Source: Propionibacteriaceae bacterium UBA6238
GTDB lineage: Bacteria > Actinomycetota > Actinomycetes > Propionibacteriales > Propionibacteriaceae
Reading direction: 5' to 3'
Assembly (NCBI GenBank): GCA_002441465.1
Contig: DJWE01000065.1
Span: 2,781-8,411 of the forward strand
Length of the DNA stretch: 5,631 bases
Numbering within the stretch: the stretch's first letter is position 1; the number at the start of each line of letters is the position of its first letter. The notes under the pieces were generated by a model. It saw nothing but the letters and a program-made list of their open reading frames with translations. It was not told where the DNA came from and did not search any database. Shown here piece by piece: positions 1-4,961 of the stretch. The translations under genes were made by a program, and so were the position numbers.

Positions 1-35
1 CGCCCCGTTTCAGAGGGATGGGAAGAGCGGGACGA

Positions 36-1388
36 TTACTCGCCGAGCTCGTTCTGCAGGTCAGACTGCGCCTGGTTCAGCGCGTCCTCGATCGGCACGT
101 CGTTTTCGAAGATGTCGTTGAGGGTCTGGGTGTTGAGGAGGTTGTTCACCGAAGGCATGGAGCCGTTGGTGAAGGACTCCAGGTGACCGATGCTGTCCTG
201 GATCTCCAGGAGCGGCTCGAACGGGTTGTTCTGGAAGTACTTGACGAACTTGTTCTCCGGGTTGTGCGTGATCTCCTGATCCGCCCACACCTCGGTGTTC
301 AGCGGGTCGAAGCCCAGCAGCTCCCACGTGGAGATGTTGCCCTCGGTGCCCAGCTTGGCCCATGCGATGAACTCGGCGGCCAGCTCGGCGTTCTCGCCGT
401 CCTTCATCACCGCGGTGCCGGTACCGCCGCCGCCGACGGAGATGTTGACGGGGTTCTCGACGGTGGGCGGGGGAGCGATGGCGATCTTCTCCGCGAAGTC
501 GGGCATGTAGGCCAGGTAGCGCGAGGTGAACCAGAACGGCATCACGGCGGCGGCGAAGTCGCCGTTGTTGTAGGCGCCGAACGCCTCCTCGGTGTCAGGC
601 TGGCCACCCGGGGGGACGGCGGCCGCGTTGGCGTCCTGCAGGCCCTTGAGGATGGTGAGCGCCTCGATCATCTCGGGGCTGTTGACGTTGACCTTGCCGT
701 CCTCGGTGAAGTACTCGCCGCCGAGCTGGGCCAGCAGGAGGCCCTCCTGCCACGCCGCGGAGGTGTCGACGGTGCCCAGGTACTTGCCGGTCTTCTCGAA
801 GTACTCGGCACCCGCCTCCTGGTAGTCGTCCCAGGTCTTGATCGTCGTGTAGTCGATCCCGGCGGCCTCGAGCAGCTCGGTGTTGTAGAAGGCGACGGTG
901 GCGCCGACGTGGAAGTCGAGGCCGTACAGGGCGTCATCCTTGGAGAACAGATCCAGGCGGGCCTCGACGATGTCGTCGCGGTACGGTGCGGCGGCCTCGG
1001 TGAGGTCCATCAGCGCAGGGGTGCCCTGCGTGAACTGCGGGAACTTGCCGGCCTCGATGTCGGAGATGTCCGGGGCGCCCTGGCCCGAGGTGAGCGCGAT
1101 CTGCAGCTTGTTGTGCATGTCGTCGTAGGGCAGGACGTTGACGGCGATCTGGACCTTCTTGTCCGGGTTCTCCTCGTTCCAGATCTCGGCCATCTCGGTG
1201 TAGAACTGCGCGTGCAGCTCGACGAACGTCCAGAGCTCAAGCTCAGTGGCGCCCTCGACGGCCTCCTGGGTGATCATGGAGCCCTCGGCGGTGGTTTCCG
1301 CATCGGGGGTGGCGGTGTTGCACGCGGTCAGGGCCAGGGTGGCCATGCCCGCCGCAAGAGCCGCTGTCGCGAACTTCTTGAGTTTCAT
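36..1388 (-). CDS. Carbohydrate ABC transporter solute-binding lipoprotein (SBP_bac_1 / CUT1 type)
   Basis: This is the extracellular sugar-binding component of the importer whose two permeases lie just upstream. The 450-aa product starts with a lipoprotein signal: basic MKLKK, a hydrophobic stretch to about residue 20, and lipobox LTAC with the lipidated cysteine at 23. A Thr/Glu/Ala-rich linker (about 24-48) follows. The mature domain opens with ELELWTF (50-55) and continues through WNEENPD (70-76) and GAPDISDIEAGKF (104-116), the usual N-lobe pattern of family 1 sugar-binding proteins. A glycine-rich segment SVGGGGTGT (317-325) and AAEFIAWAK (337-345) are typical of the second half. Length fits the family. 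The ATG is supported by GAAAGGA at 1397-1403, 8 nt upstream. The family is clear. The sugar cannot be read from sequence; an oligosaccharide such as a plant-derived arabino- or gluco-oligomer is only a guess. The gene ends in TAA, and 35 bp beyond it show no further gene. Confidence 0.93.
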   Translation of the reverse strand: MKLKKFATAALAAGMATLALTACNTATPDAETTAEGSMITQEAVEGATELELWTFVELHAQFYTEMAEIWNEENPDKKVQIAVNVLPYDDMHNKLQIALTSGQGAPDISDIEAGKFPQFTQGTPALMDLTEAAAPYRDDIVEARLDLFSKDDALYGLDFHVGATVAFYNTELLEAAGIDYTTIKTWDDYQEAGAEYFEKTGKYLGTVDTSAAWQEGLLLAQLGGEYFTEDGKVNVNSPEMIEALTILKGLQDANAAAVPPGGQPDTEEAFGAYNNGDFAAAVMPFWFTSRYLAYMPDFAEKIAIAPPPTVENPVNISVGGGGTGTAVMKDGENAELAAEFIAWAKLGTEGNISTWELLGFDPLNTEVWADQEITHNPENKFVKYFQNNPFEPLLEIQDSIGHLESFTNGSMPSVNNLLNTQTLNDIFENDVPIEDALNQAQSDLQNELGE

Positions 1389-1410
1389 CGGGGTGTTCCT
1401 TTCTTGTCCT

Positions 1411-1426
1411 CCAGCACCTGTGCTGG
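1411..1426 (-). other. Intercistronic hairpin between MalG-like permease and binding-protein genes
   Basis: The 88-bp gap 1389-1476 contains a perfect inverted repeat, CCAGCAC-CT-GTGCTGG (7 bp; as RNA, more likely 6 bp with a 4-nt loop). It lies 22 nt before the binding-protein start and just upstream of its ribosome-binding site. No T-tract follows in the direction of transcription, so it is not a standard intrinsic terminator. Hairpins at this kind of position in sugar-transport operons can protect mRNA ends or adjust the ratio of binding protein to permease; that role here is inference. Confidence 0.5.
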
Positions 1427-1476
1427 GGAGCAGCTGACGAAAGATGATGACTAGGGGGTGGACGGGGGGAGTGGGT

Positions 1477-2421
1477 TCAGCCCTTGACGGCGCCGGCGGT
1501 CATGCCTTCGATGAAGAACCGCTGGAACAGCATGAACAGGATGAAGATCGGGATCATGGAGAAGAACGACCCGACGATGAGGAGCTCGTAGTTGTTGCCG
1601 TAGGGCGTCAACAGGGTGTTGAGGCCGATGGGCAGCGTGTACTTGTCCGGGCTGCGCAGGGCGAGTAGCGGCCAGAGGAAGTTGTTCCAGCTGCCCATGC
1701 CGTTGAGGATGGCCATGGCGGCGAAGGCGGGCTTGGTCAGCGGCAGGATGAGGCGGAAGAAGATGCCGATCTCCGAGACGCCATCGAGGCGGCCCGCCTC
1801 GACGATCTCCTTCGGGATGCCCCGCAGGTACTGCCGGAAGAACATGATGGTCACGGCGTGCGCGAGGAAGGGCAGGATCACCGCGGTGTAGGTGTCCTGG
1901 AGCTGCATGTCGTTGATCTGGATGTACAGGGGGAGCATGAGCATCTCGAACGGCACCGACATCAGCAGGATCACCGAGACGAACAGCGCACTCTTGAAGC
2001 GGAACTCGTACATGGCGAACCCGTAGGCCACGAAGGAGCTGATCGCCAGCGTGAGGACCACCTGGAGCAGCGTGACGACGGTGCTGTTGAAGAACCAGCG
2101 GAAGTAGCTTCCGGAGTCCGTGAACAGGGCGACCCAGTTGTCGAAGCTCGCCGTCGCGAAGTCGATCCCGAGGTTGAGGCCGTAGCGGACGATCATGTTG
2201 CCGTCCTGGAAGGTTGCGACGAAGATCGCCCAGAACGGGATGAGCACCAGGGCGGCCAGGGCCGCGAAGAGGGCGACCAGCAGGGCGGTCCTGCCGATGG
2301 AGCGACGGCGATGGGCCCTGCCCTCGTCGCTCATCTGGCGGCCGTTCTTGCCGACCTCCGTGACCTCGTCTCCGCTGAGACGGGCGTCGAGCGGCTTCAC
2401 CTGTGACGACGACGCGGTCAT
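1477..2421 (-). CDS. Carbohydrate ABC transporter permease, MalG-like (CUT1 family)
   Basis: This is the second inner-membrane permease of the sugar importer, predicted to pair with the MalF-like subunit. The 314-aa product has a long polar N-terminus (about 1-42) and then about six membrane segments, roughly 44-70, 111-138, 144-168, 176-196, 229-253 and 278-303. The cytoplasmic EAA loop that contacts the ATPase is at about 205-227 (EAGRLDG at 208-214, ending in LILP). The C-terminus GMTAGAVKG is characteristic of MalG-type permeases. The start codon overlaps the stop of the upstream permease as ATGA, and AAGGAGG (2426-2432) sits 4 nt upstream, which supports this start and translational coupling. 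The Met at residue 30 would give a more usual length but lacks that context. Family assignment is secure; substrate is unknown. Confidence 0.93.
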   Translation of the reverse strand: MTASSSQVKPLDARLSGDEVTEVGKNGRQMSDEGRAHRRRSIGRTALLVALFAALAALVLIPFWAIFVATFQDGNMIVRYGLNLGIDFATASFDNWVALFTDSGSYFRWFFNSTVVTLLQVVLTLAISSFVAYGFAMYEFRFKSALFVSVILLMSVPFEMLMLPLYIQINDMQLQDTYTAVILPFLAHAVTIMFFRQYLRGIPKEIVEAGRLDGVSEIGIFFRLILPLTKPAFAAMAILNGMGSWNNFLWPLLALRSPDKYTLPIGLNTLLTPYGNNYELLIVGSFFSMIPIFILFMLFQRFFIEGMTAGAVKG

Positions 2422-3314
2422 CGCTCCTCCTTCTTGAAGGTCCCGGTGGCGATGAGCTGCGGGATGTTGATGGCGAGCACGATGATGAGCAGCACCACGC
2501 CGACCGCCGAGGCGTAGCCGAGGTCGTTCTTCTCGATGCCCTGCCGGTAGAGGTAGCCGACGATGGTGAGGCCGATGTTCTGCGGCGAGTTGTTGCCGCC
2601 CCAGAGCATGAAGCTCTCGAGGAACATGGCCAGGCCGCCGTAGACGCTGATGGTGACGACGAAGACGAGGGTGGGCTTGATCTGTGGCACCGTGACGTGC
2701 CAGAACTTCTGCCAGGCGTTGGCGCCGTCGAGGTCCGCCGCCTCGTAGTAGTCGTTCGGGATGGCCTGCAGGCCGGCCAGGAAGTAGAGGATGTTGACCC
2801 CGGTCCAGCGCCAGCTAGCGACGGTCAGCAGGGCCATGAAGCCGGTCTCGCTGTTCTTCAGCCACTTGACCGGCTCGATGCCGAAGGCCCCGACGATCTG
2901 GTTCATCAGCGCCGTGGGGGACTCGCTGAAGATCAGGCGGAAGACGATGCCGGCGACGACCACAGACGTGAGCGCCGGGATGAACATGACCGACTTGAAG
3001 ACGGCCTTGATCCGGTCACTGCCCAGCTTCGAGTTGATGAGCACCGCCAGCAGCAGCGGGATGGGGATGAGGAGGAACAGCGTGAAGATCATGTACTTCA
3101 TGGAGTTGCCGAGGGCAACGTAGAAGAGGCGATCGCCGATGAGCCGCTCGAAGTTCGCCAGGCCGACGTTGGTGACGGAACCCGGGATGATGTCCTGCGT
3201 GCTCATGATGAAGGACTTGATCAGGGGGCTCACCCAGAAGATGGCGAGCGTGAGCACGAAGGGGAGCACGAAGATGTAGGGCGCCACCTTGGGCGAGTAG
3301 AGCATTCTTCTCAC
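2418..3314 (-). CDS. Carbohydrate ABC transporter permease, MalF-like (CUT1 family)
   Basis: This is the first gene of the transporter operon and encodes an inner-membrane permease subunit of 298 aa. Hydrophobic segments lie at about 11-34, 72-95, 107-130, 159-182, 214-236 and 265-288. The EAA loop is clear at about 189-214, with EAADLDGANAWQKF and a closing TVP, and would couple to an ATPase. The N-terminus (YIFVLPFVLTLAIFWVSPL) is typical of MalF/UgpA-like permeases of this shorter class. The start is GTG at 3314: GAGGAG (3322-3327) lies 7 nt upstream, whereas the internal ATG three codons later would be 16 nt from it. The 3' end overlaps the next permease by 4 bp. The promoter about 170 nt upstream probably drives all three genes. 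Confidence 0.93.
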   Translation of the reverse strand: MRRMLYSPKVAPYIFVLPFVLTLAIFWVSPLIKSFIMSTQDIIPGSVTNVGLANFERLIGDRLFYVALGNSMKYMIFTLFLLIPIPLLLAVLINSKLGSDRIKAVFKSVMFIPALTSVVVAGIVFRLIFSESPTALMNQIVGAFGIEPVKWLKNSETGFMALLTVASWRWTGVNILYFLAGLQAIPNDYYEAADLDGANAWQKFWHVTVPQIKPTLVFVVTISVYGGLAMFLESFMLWGGNNSPQNIGLTIVGYLYRQGIEKNDLGYASAVGVVLLIIVLAINIPQLIATGTFKKEER

Positions 3315-3471
3315 CGGGCTACTCCTCGCCCTGGCTGTATGTGCGCTGGATCACAGCGAGCCTCCGCCTCCGCACGCCTCCATGGCGTGTCACCTGTTAT
3401 AGCGTTGAAAACGGGCGCAGCGTCCGTGCTGTCCCGCTCCGATCAGCCGTTTTACCCTCCTCCGAGGGCCA

Positions 3472-3504
3472 CCGGTTTACATCGATGACATAAAGGTAAA
3501 CCGG
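3472..3504. promoter_or_regulatory. Probable repressor operator: 9-bp inverted repeat over the -10 and start site
   Basis: CCGGTTTAC (3472-3480) and GTAAACCGG (3496-3504) form a perfect 9-bp inverted repeat with a 15-bp spacer. The right arm overlaps the operon's -10; the left arm lies just past the predicted start site. Arm centres are 24 bp apart, a little over two helical turns, so a dimer or tetramer could bind one face. A sugar-responsive repressor (ROK, GntR or LacI family) is a reasonable candidate, but no regulator gene is in the window and the family cannot be told from this site alone. Confidence 0.6.
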
Positions 3505-3522
3505 CCTCCCCTGGTTCGTCAA
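3493..3522 (-). promoter_or_regulatory. Sigma70-type promoter of the sugar ABC transporter operon
   Basis: On the minus strand, TTGACG (3517-3522) matches the -35 consensus at five of six positions. An 18-nt spacer separates it from TACCTT (3493-3498), which fits the actinobacterial TAnnnT -10 pattern. Transcription would begin near 3486 and give a leader of about 170 nt before the GTG at 3314. The -10 overlaps one arm of an inverted repeat, which supports a regulated promoter. Confidence 0.65.
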
Positions 3523-3561
3523 GAAGCGGTTTCGGTCGTGACCATTTCGTGACATTCGGCG

Positions 3562-3641
3562 GGCTCGGGCCGAGCCGGGCAGCCTGGGCCGAGCCGGCTG
3601 GGCTGCCGTGGTGGCTCGTCTCGGGGAGTGGCGGGCCACCA
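3562..3641. repeat. Cluster of GC-rich inverted repeats upstream of purC
   Basis: Three inverted repeats follow one another: GGCTCGG-G-CCGAGCC (3562-3576), GGCAGCC (3578-3584) with GGCTGCC (3601-3607), and TGGTGGC (3609-3615) with GCCACCA (3635-3641). The 12-mer GGGCCGAGCCGG occurs twice, at 3567-3578 and 3586-3597, 19 bp apart. The cluster lies between the two divergent promoters and so outside both predicted transcripts. It could be a regulatory or insulating element, or a decayed repeat. The core GAGCCGG is shared with the large repeat downstream of purC. Confidence 0.5.
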
Positions 3642-3672
3642 GGCGGGTGAGGATTGGGAGGGTGATGGCCAC

Positions 3673-3678
3673 TAGGCT
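3673..3678 (+). promoter_or_regulatory. purC: -10 box for a probably leaderless purC transcript
   Basis: TAGGCT (TAnnnT) ends 6 nt before the GTG at 3685, which is the spacing expected when transcription starts at the first base of the start codon. No strong -35 is visible at 16-18 nt upstream, and no ribosome-binding site sits at the usual distance from the GTG. Both facts are common for actinobacterial leaderless genes. Confidence 0.55.
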
Positions 3679-3684
3679 CGTCGC

Positions 3685-4575
3685 GTGAGCCAGTACGCCG
3701 ATCTCCTCCGTCTCCCGCTCCGTCACGCCGGCAAGGTGCGCGAGCTGTACACCGTCGTCGACGACGAGGGCGCCGAGCGCATCCTCATGGTGGCCACCGA
3801 CAACATCTCGGCGTTCGACCACGTGCTCAGCACGCCCATCCCGGACAAGGGCGCCATCCTGACCCAGCTCAGCCTGTGGTGGTTCGACCAGCTGGCGGAC
3901 CTCGTCGACAACCACGTGGTGAGCACCGACGTGCCGGAGGCCGTGGCCGGGCGCGCGACGCTGGTCGAGGCGCTCGACATGGTGGAGGTGGAGTGCGTGG
4001 CGCGCGGCTACCTCACCGGCTCTGGATGGGTCGAGTACCAGGCGTCGCGGACGGTGTGCGGGGTTCCGCTGCCCGAGGGGCTGCGCGACGGCGACCAGCT
4101 GCCCGAGCCCATCTTCACCCCCGCCATCAAGGCTCCCCTGGGCGAGCACGACGAGAACGTTGACTTCGCCACCATCGCCGGCCTCCACGGCGAGGAGTTG
4201 GCCGCCGTGCTGCGCGACCTCACCTTGACGATCTACGCGCGGGCCCGGGAGATCGCCGCGGCGCGCGGCATCATCCTGGCCGACACGAAGTTCGAGTTCG
4301 GTCGCCGCCCCGACGGCACGCTGGTGCTGGCCGACGAGGTGCTGACCCCCGACTCGTCGCGGTTCTGGGACGCGGCGGCATGGGTGCCGGGGGAGTCGCT
4401 GCCGAGCTTCGACAAGCAGTACGTGCGCGACTGGCTCGCGAAGGACTCCGGCTGGGACAGGGCGTCGGATACCCCGCCCCCGCCGCTGCCGGCCGACGTG
4501 GTCGCGGCCACCCGCGACCGCTACCTGGAGGCGTACCGCCGCCTGACCGGCCGCGCCTTCGCCCCGCGCTCCTGA
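3685..4575 (+). CDS. purC: Phosphoribosylaminoimidazole-succinocarboxamide synthase (SAICAR synthetase)
   Basis: PurC catalyses the ATP-dependent joining of CAIR and aspartate to give SAICAR, a cytoplasmic step of de novo purine synthesis. The 296-aa protein is close to the length of the single-domain SAICAR synthetases of actinobacteria and yeast. Visible motifs, in order, are the glycine-containing nucleotide segment GKVRELY (16-22), ATDNISAFDHV (37-47), signature 1 VEVECVARGYLTGS (100-113), signature 2 ILADTKFEFG (197-206), DEVLTPDSSRFW (217-228) and SFDKQYVRDW (241-250). The family hallmarks are intact. The start is GTG, placed by the preceding TAGGCT box and by the expected N-terminus. 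The gene is divergent from the sugar operon. No clear intrinsic terminator follows; a large palindromic repeat begins 40 bp after the stop. Identification is secure. Confidence 0.97.
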   Translation: MSQYADLLRLPLRHAGKVRELYTVVDDEGAERILMVATDNISAFDHVLSTPIPDKGAILTQLSLWWFDQLADLVDNHVVSTDVPEAVAGRATLVEALDMVEVECVARGYLTGSGWVEYQASRTVCGVPLPEGLRDGDQLPEPIFTPAIKAPLGEHDENVDFATIAGLHGEELAAVLRDLTLTIYARAREIAAARGIILADTKFEFGRRPDGTLVLADEVLTPDSSRFWDAAAWVPGESLPSFDKQYVRDWLAKDSGWDRASDTPPPPLPADVVAATRDRYLEAYRRLTGRAFAPRS

Positions 4576-4615
4576 CCCTGTCGTCGCGGCCTCCCCACCC
4601 TTGGGCGGGAAAGAG

Positions 4616-4677
4616 TTGAGCCGGACACGGCTCTCGCGGGGGTGGTTTGAGCCGGACACGGCTCTTGCGGGGCCGGT
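4616..4677 (+). repeat. Two tandem 31-bp repeat units (A, B)
   Basis: Units A and B agree at 28 of 31 positions. Each carries the small hairpin GAGCCG-GACA-CGGCTC (4618-4633 and 4649-4664), followed by a G-rich tail. The third TTGAGCCGG, at 4678, keeps the same 31-bp phase. Confidence 0.9.
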
Positions 4678-4699
4678 TTGAGCCGGATTCCGGGCTCGA

Positions 4700-4815
4700 A
4701 GTCCAGGATCGACGATGAAACCGGTTTCGGCGAGATTGACTCCGAAATCCGGCTCAACCCAAGGAATCGCTGCAGGGAAGCGCTTCCGCGATGCTGAGTC
4801 CGAAACCCGGCTCAA
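4700..4815 (-). repeat. Two diverged tandem 58-bp units (C', D), each with a central 12-bp palindrome
   Basis: On the minus strand both units open with TTGAGCCGG(G/A)TTTCGGA(C/G)TCA, matching at 19 of 21 positions, and then diverge. At nearly the same internal position C' has GGAAGCGCTTCC (4776-4787) and D has GAAACCGGTTTC (4717-4728), each a perfect 12-bp palindrome. In C', ATCGC (4766-4770) and GCGAT (4788-4792) can extend the palindrome's stem with a small bulge. Confidence 0.7.
4776..4787. promoter_or_regulatory. LacI-family-like 12-bp palindrome
   Basis: GGAAGCGCTTCC is a perfect palindrome with a central CG flanked by A/T-side bases, resembling the AAnCGnTT core of many LacI-family operators. 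It lies inside the repeat, about 175 bp before the aminotransferase start and far from the sugar operon promoter, so it may be a structural part of the repeat instead of an operator. Confidence 0.25.
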
Positions 4816-4877
4816 ACCAGCCCCGCAAGAGCCGTGTCCGGCTCATGCCACCGGCGCGGGTGCAGTGTCCTGCTCAA
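4816..4877 (-). repeat. Two inverted 31-bp repeat units (B', A')
   Basis: Read on the minus strand, B' (4846 down to 4816) is nearly identical to B and keeps the GAGCCG-GACA-CGGCTC hairpin. A' (4877 down to 4847) is a diverged copy of A, matching at 24 of the first 30 positions, with hairpin arms GAGCAG and CTGCAC around the same GACA loop. The 31-bp phase is kept exactly (4877, 4846, 4815). Confidence 0.8.
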
Positions 4878-4948
4878 TGAAGCACGCGACGGGCGCACCC
4901 CGATCGGGGCAGCGACGCTGTCCCCGGCGCGGGTGGGTCCCGACGGCG

Positions 4949-4954
4949 TAACCT
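4949..4954 (+). promoter_or_regulatory. -10 box for a probably leaderless aminotransferase transcript
   Basis: TAACCT (TAnnnT) ends 7 nt before the ATG at 4962, and no ribosome-binding site is present. This is the same arrangement as at purC, with no convincing -35. It suggests the gene has its own start site and is not simply read through from purC. Confidence 0.55.
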
Positions 4955-4961
4955 CGGCACC

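Larger units (their letters stand above)
3315..3684. other. Divergent regulatory region between the sugar-transport operon and purC
   Basis: This 370-bp stretch has no convincing protein gene. From left to right it holds the operon's leader (3315 to about 3486), the promoter and overlapping inverted repeat (3472-3522), a TCGTGAC direct repeat just upstream of the -35 (3536-3553), a run of GC-rich inverted repeats (3562-3641), and the purC -10 box (3673-3678). The leader also holds a second -10-like TATAAC on the minus strand (3396-3401) with no good -35, and an 11-codon-including-stop mini-ORF (3351-3383). Confidence 0.75.
4616..4877. repeat. 262-bp composite palindromic repeat element (REP/BIME- or MITE-like)
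   Basis: The element divides into seven adjoining units: A 4616-4646 (31), B 4647-4677 (31), C 4678-4699 (22), D 4700-4757 (58), C' 4758-4815 (58), B' 4816-4846 (31) and A' 4847-4877 (31). A, B and C start with TTGAGCCGG on the plus strand; D and C' start with it on the minus strand, B' starts ATGAGCCGG and A' starts TTGAGCAGG. A/A' and B/B' are mirrored about an axis at 4746/4747. B with part of C (4648-4686) pairs with 4807-4845 at 38 of 39 positions, and the pairing continues at 8 of the next 11. No transposase gene or clear target-site duplication is seen. Whether it is a non-autonomous mobile element, a structured RNA or a protein-binding array is open. Confidence 0.85.
4576..4961. other. 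Gene-free gap between purC and the class IV aminotransferase gene
   Basis: This 386-bp stretch has open frames on both strands, but they come from repeat sequence and GC bias and resemble no protein family I recognise. It contains a weak GC hairpin (4592-4610) without a T-tract, the 262-bp composite palindromic repeat (4616-4877), about 70 bp of unremarkable GC-rich sequence, and the -10 box of the next gene (4949-4954). Confidence 0.7.

Noticed and set aside
18..1454. 478-codon plus-strand open frame opposite the binding-protein gene
   Set aside because: It is antisense to a clear lipoprotein gene. Its product is low-complexity, rich in Val/Leu/Gly/Arg/Asp, with no recognisable domain. It is a GC-bias shadow.
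1431..1476. Terminator or small gene downstream of the MalG-like gene
   Set aside because: The sequence is C-rich on the transcribed strand with no stem plus T-tract, and no ORF with a ribosome-binding site.
3396..3401. Second promoter for the sugar operon (TATAAC on the minus strand)
   Set aside because: The -10 is good, but no acceptable -35 lies 16-19 nt upstream. It is kept only as an alternative start to test.
2403..3488. 361-codon plus-strand open frame opposite the MalF-like permease gene
   Set aside because: The product is a charged Asp/Glu/His/Arg-rich string from reverse-complement codons of a membrane protein, and it also runs across the operon promoter.
4592..4610. Intrinsic terminator after purC
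   Set aside because: TCCC/GGGA and CCC/GGG can pair, but the loop is too short, there is an internal mismatch, and no T-tract follows.
3397..4815. 472-codon minus-strand open frame covering purC and the repeat
   Set aside because: It is antisense to purC for most of its length, with no family resemblance. Its N-terminus is translated repeat and its end runs through the sugar operon promoter.
4616..4877. CRISPR array
   Set aside because: The 31-bp units are directly adjoining with no unique spacers, and half are inverted.
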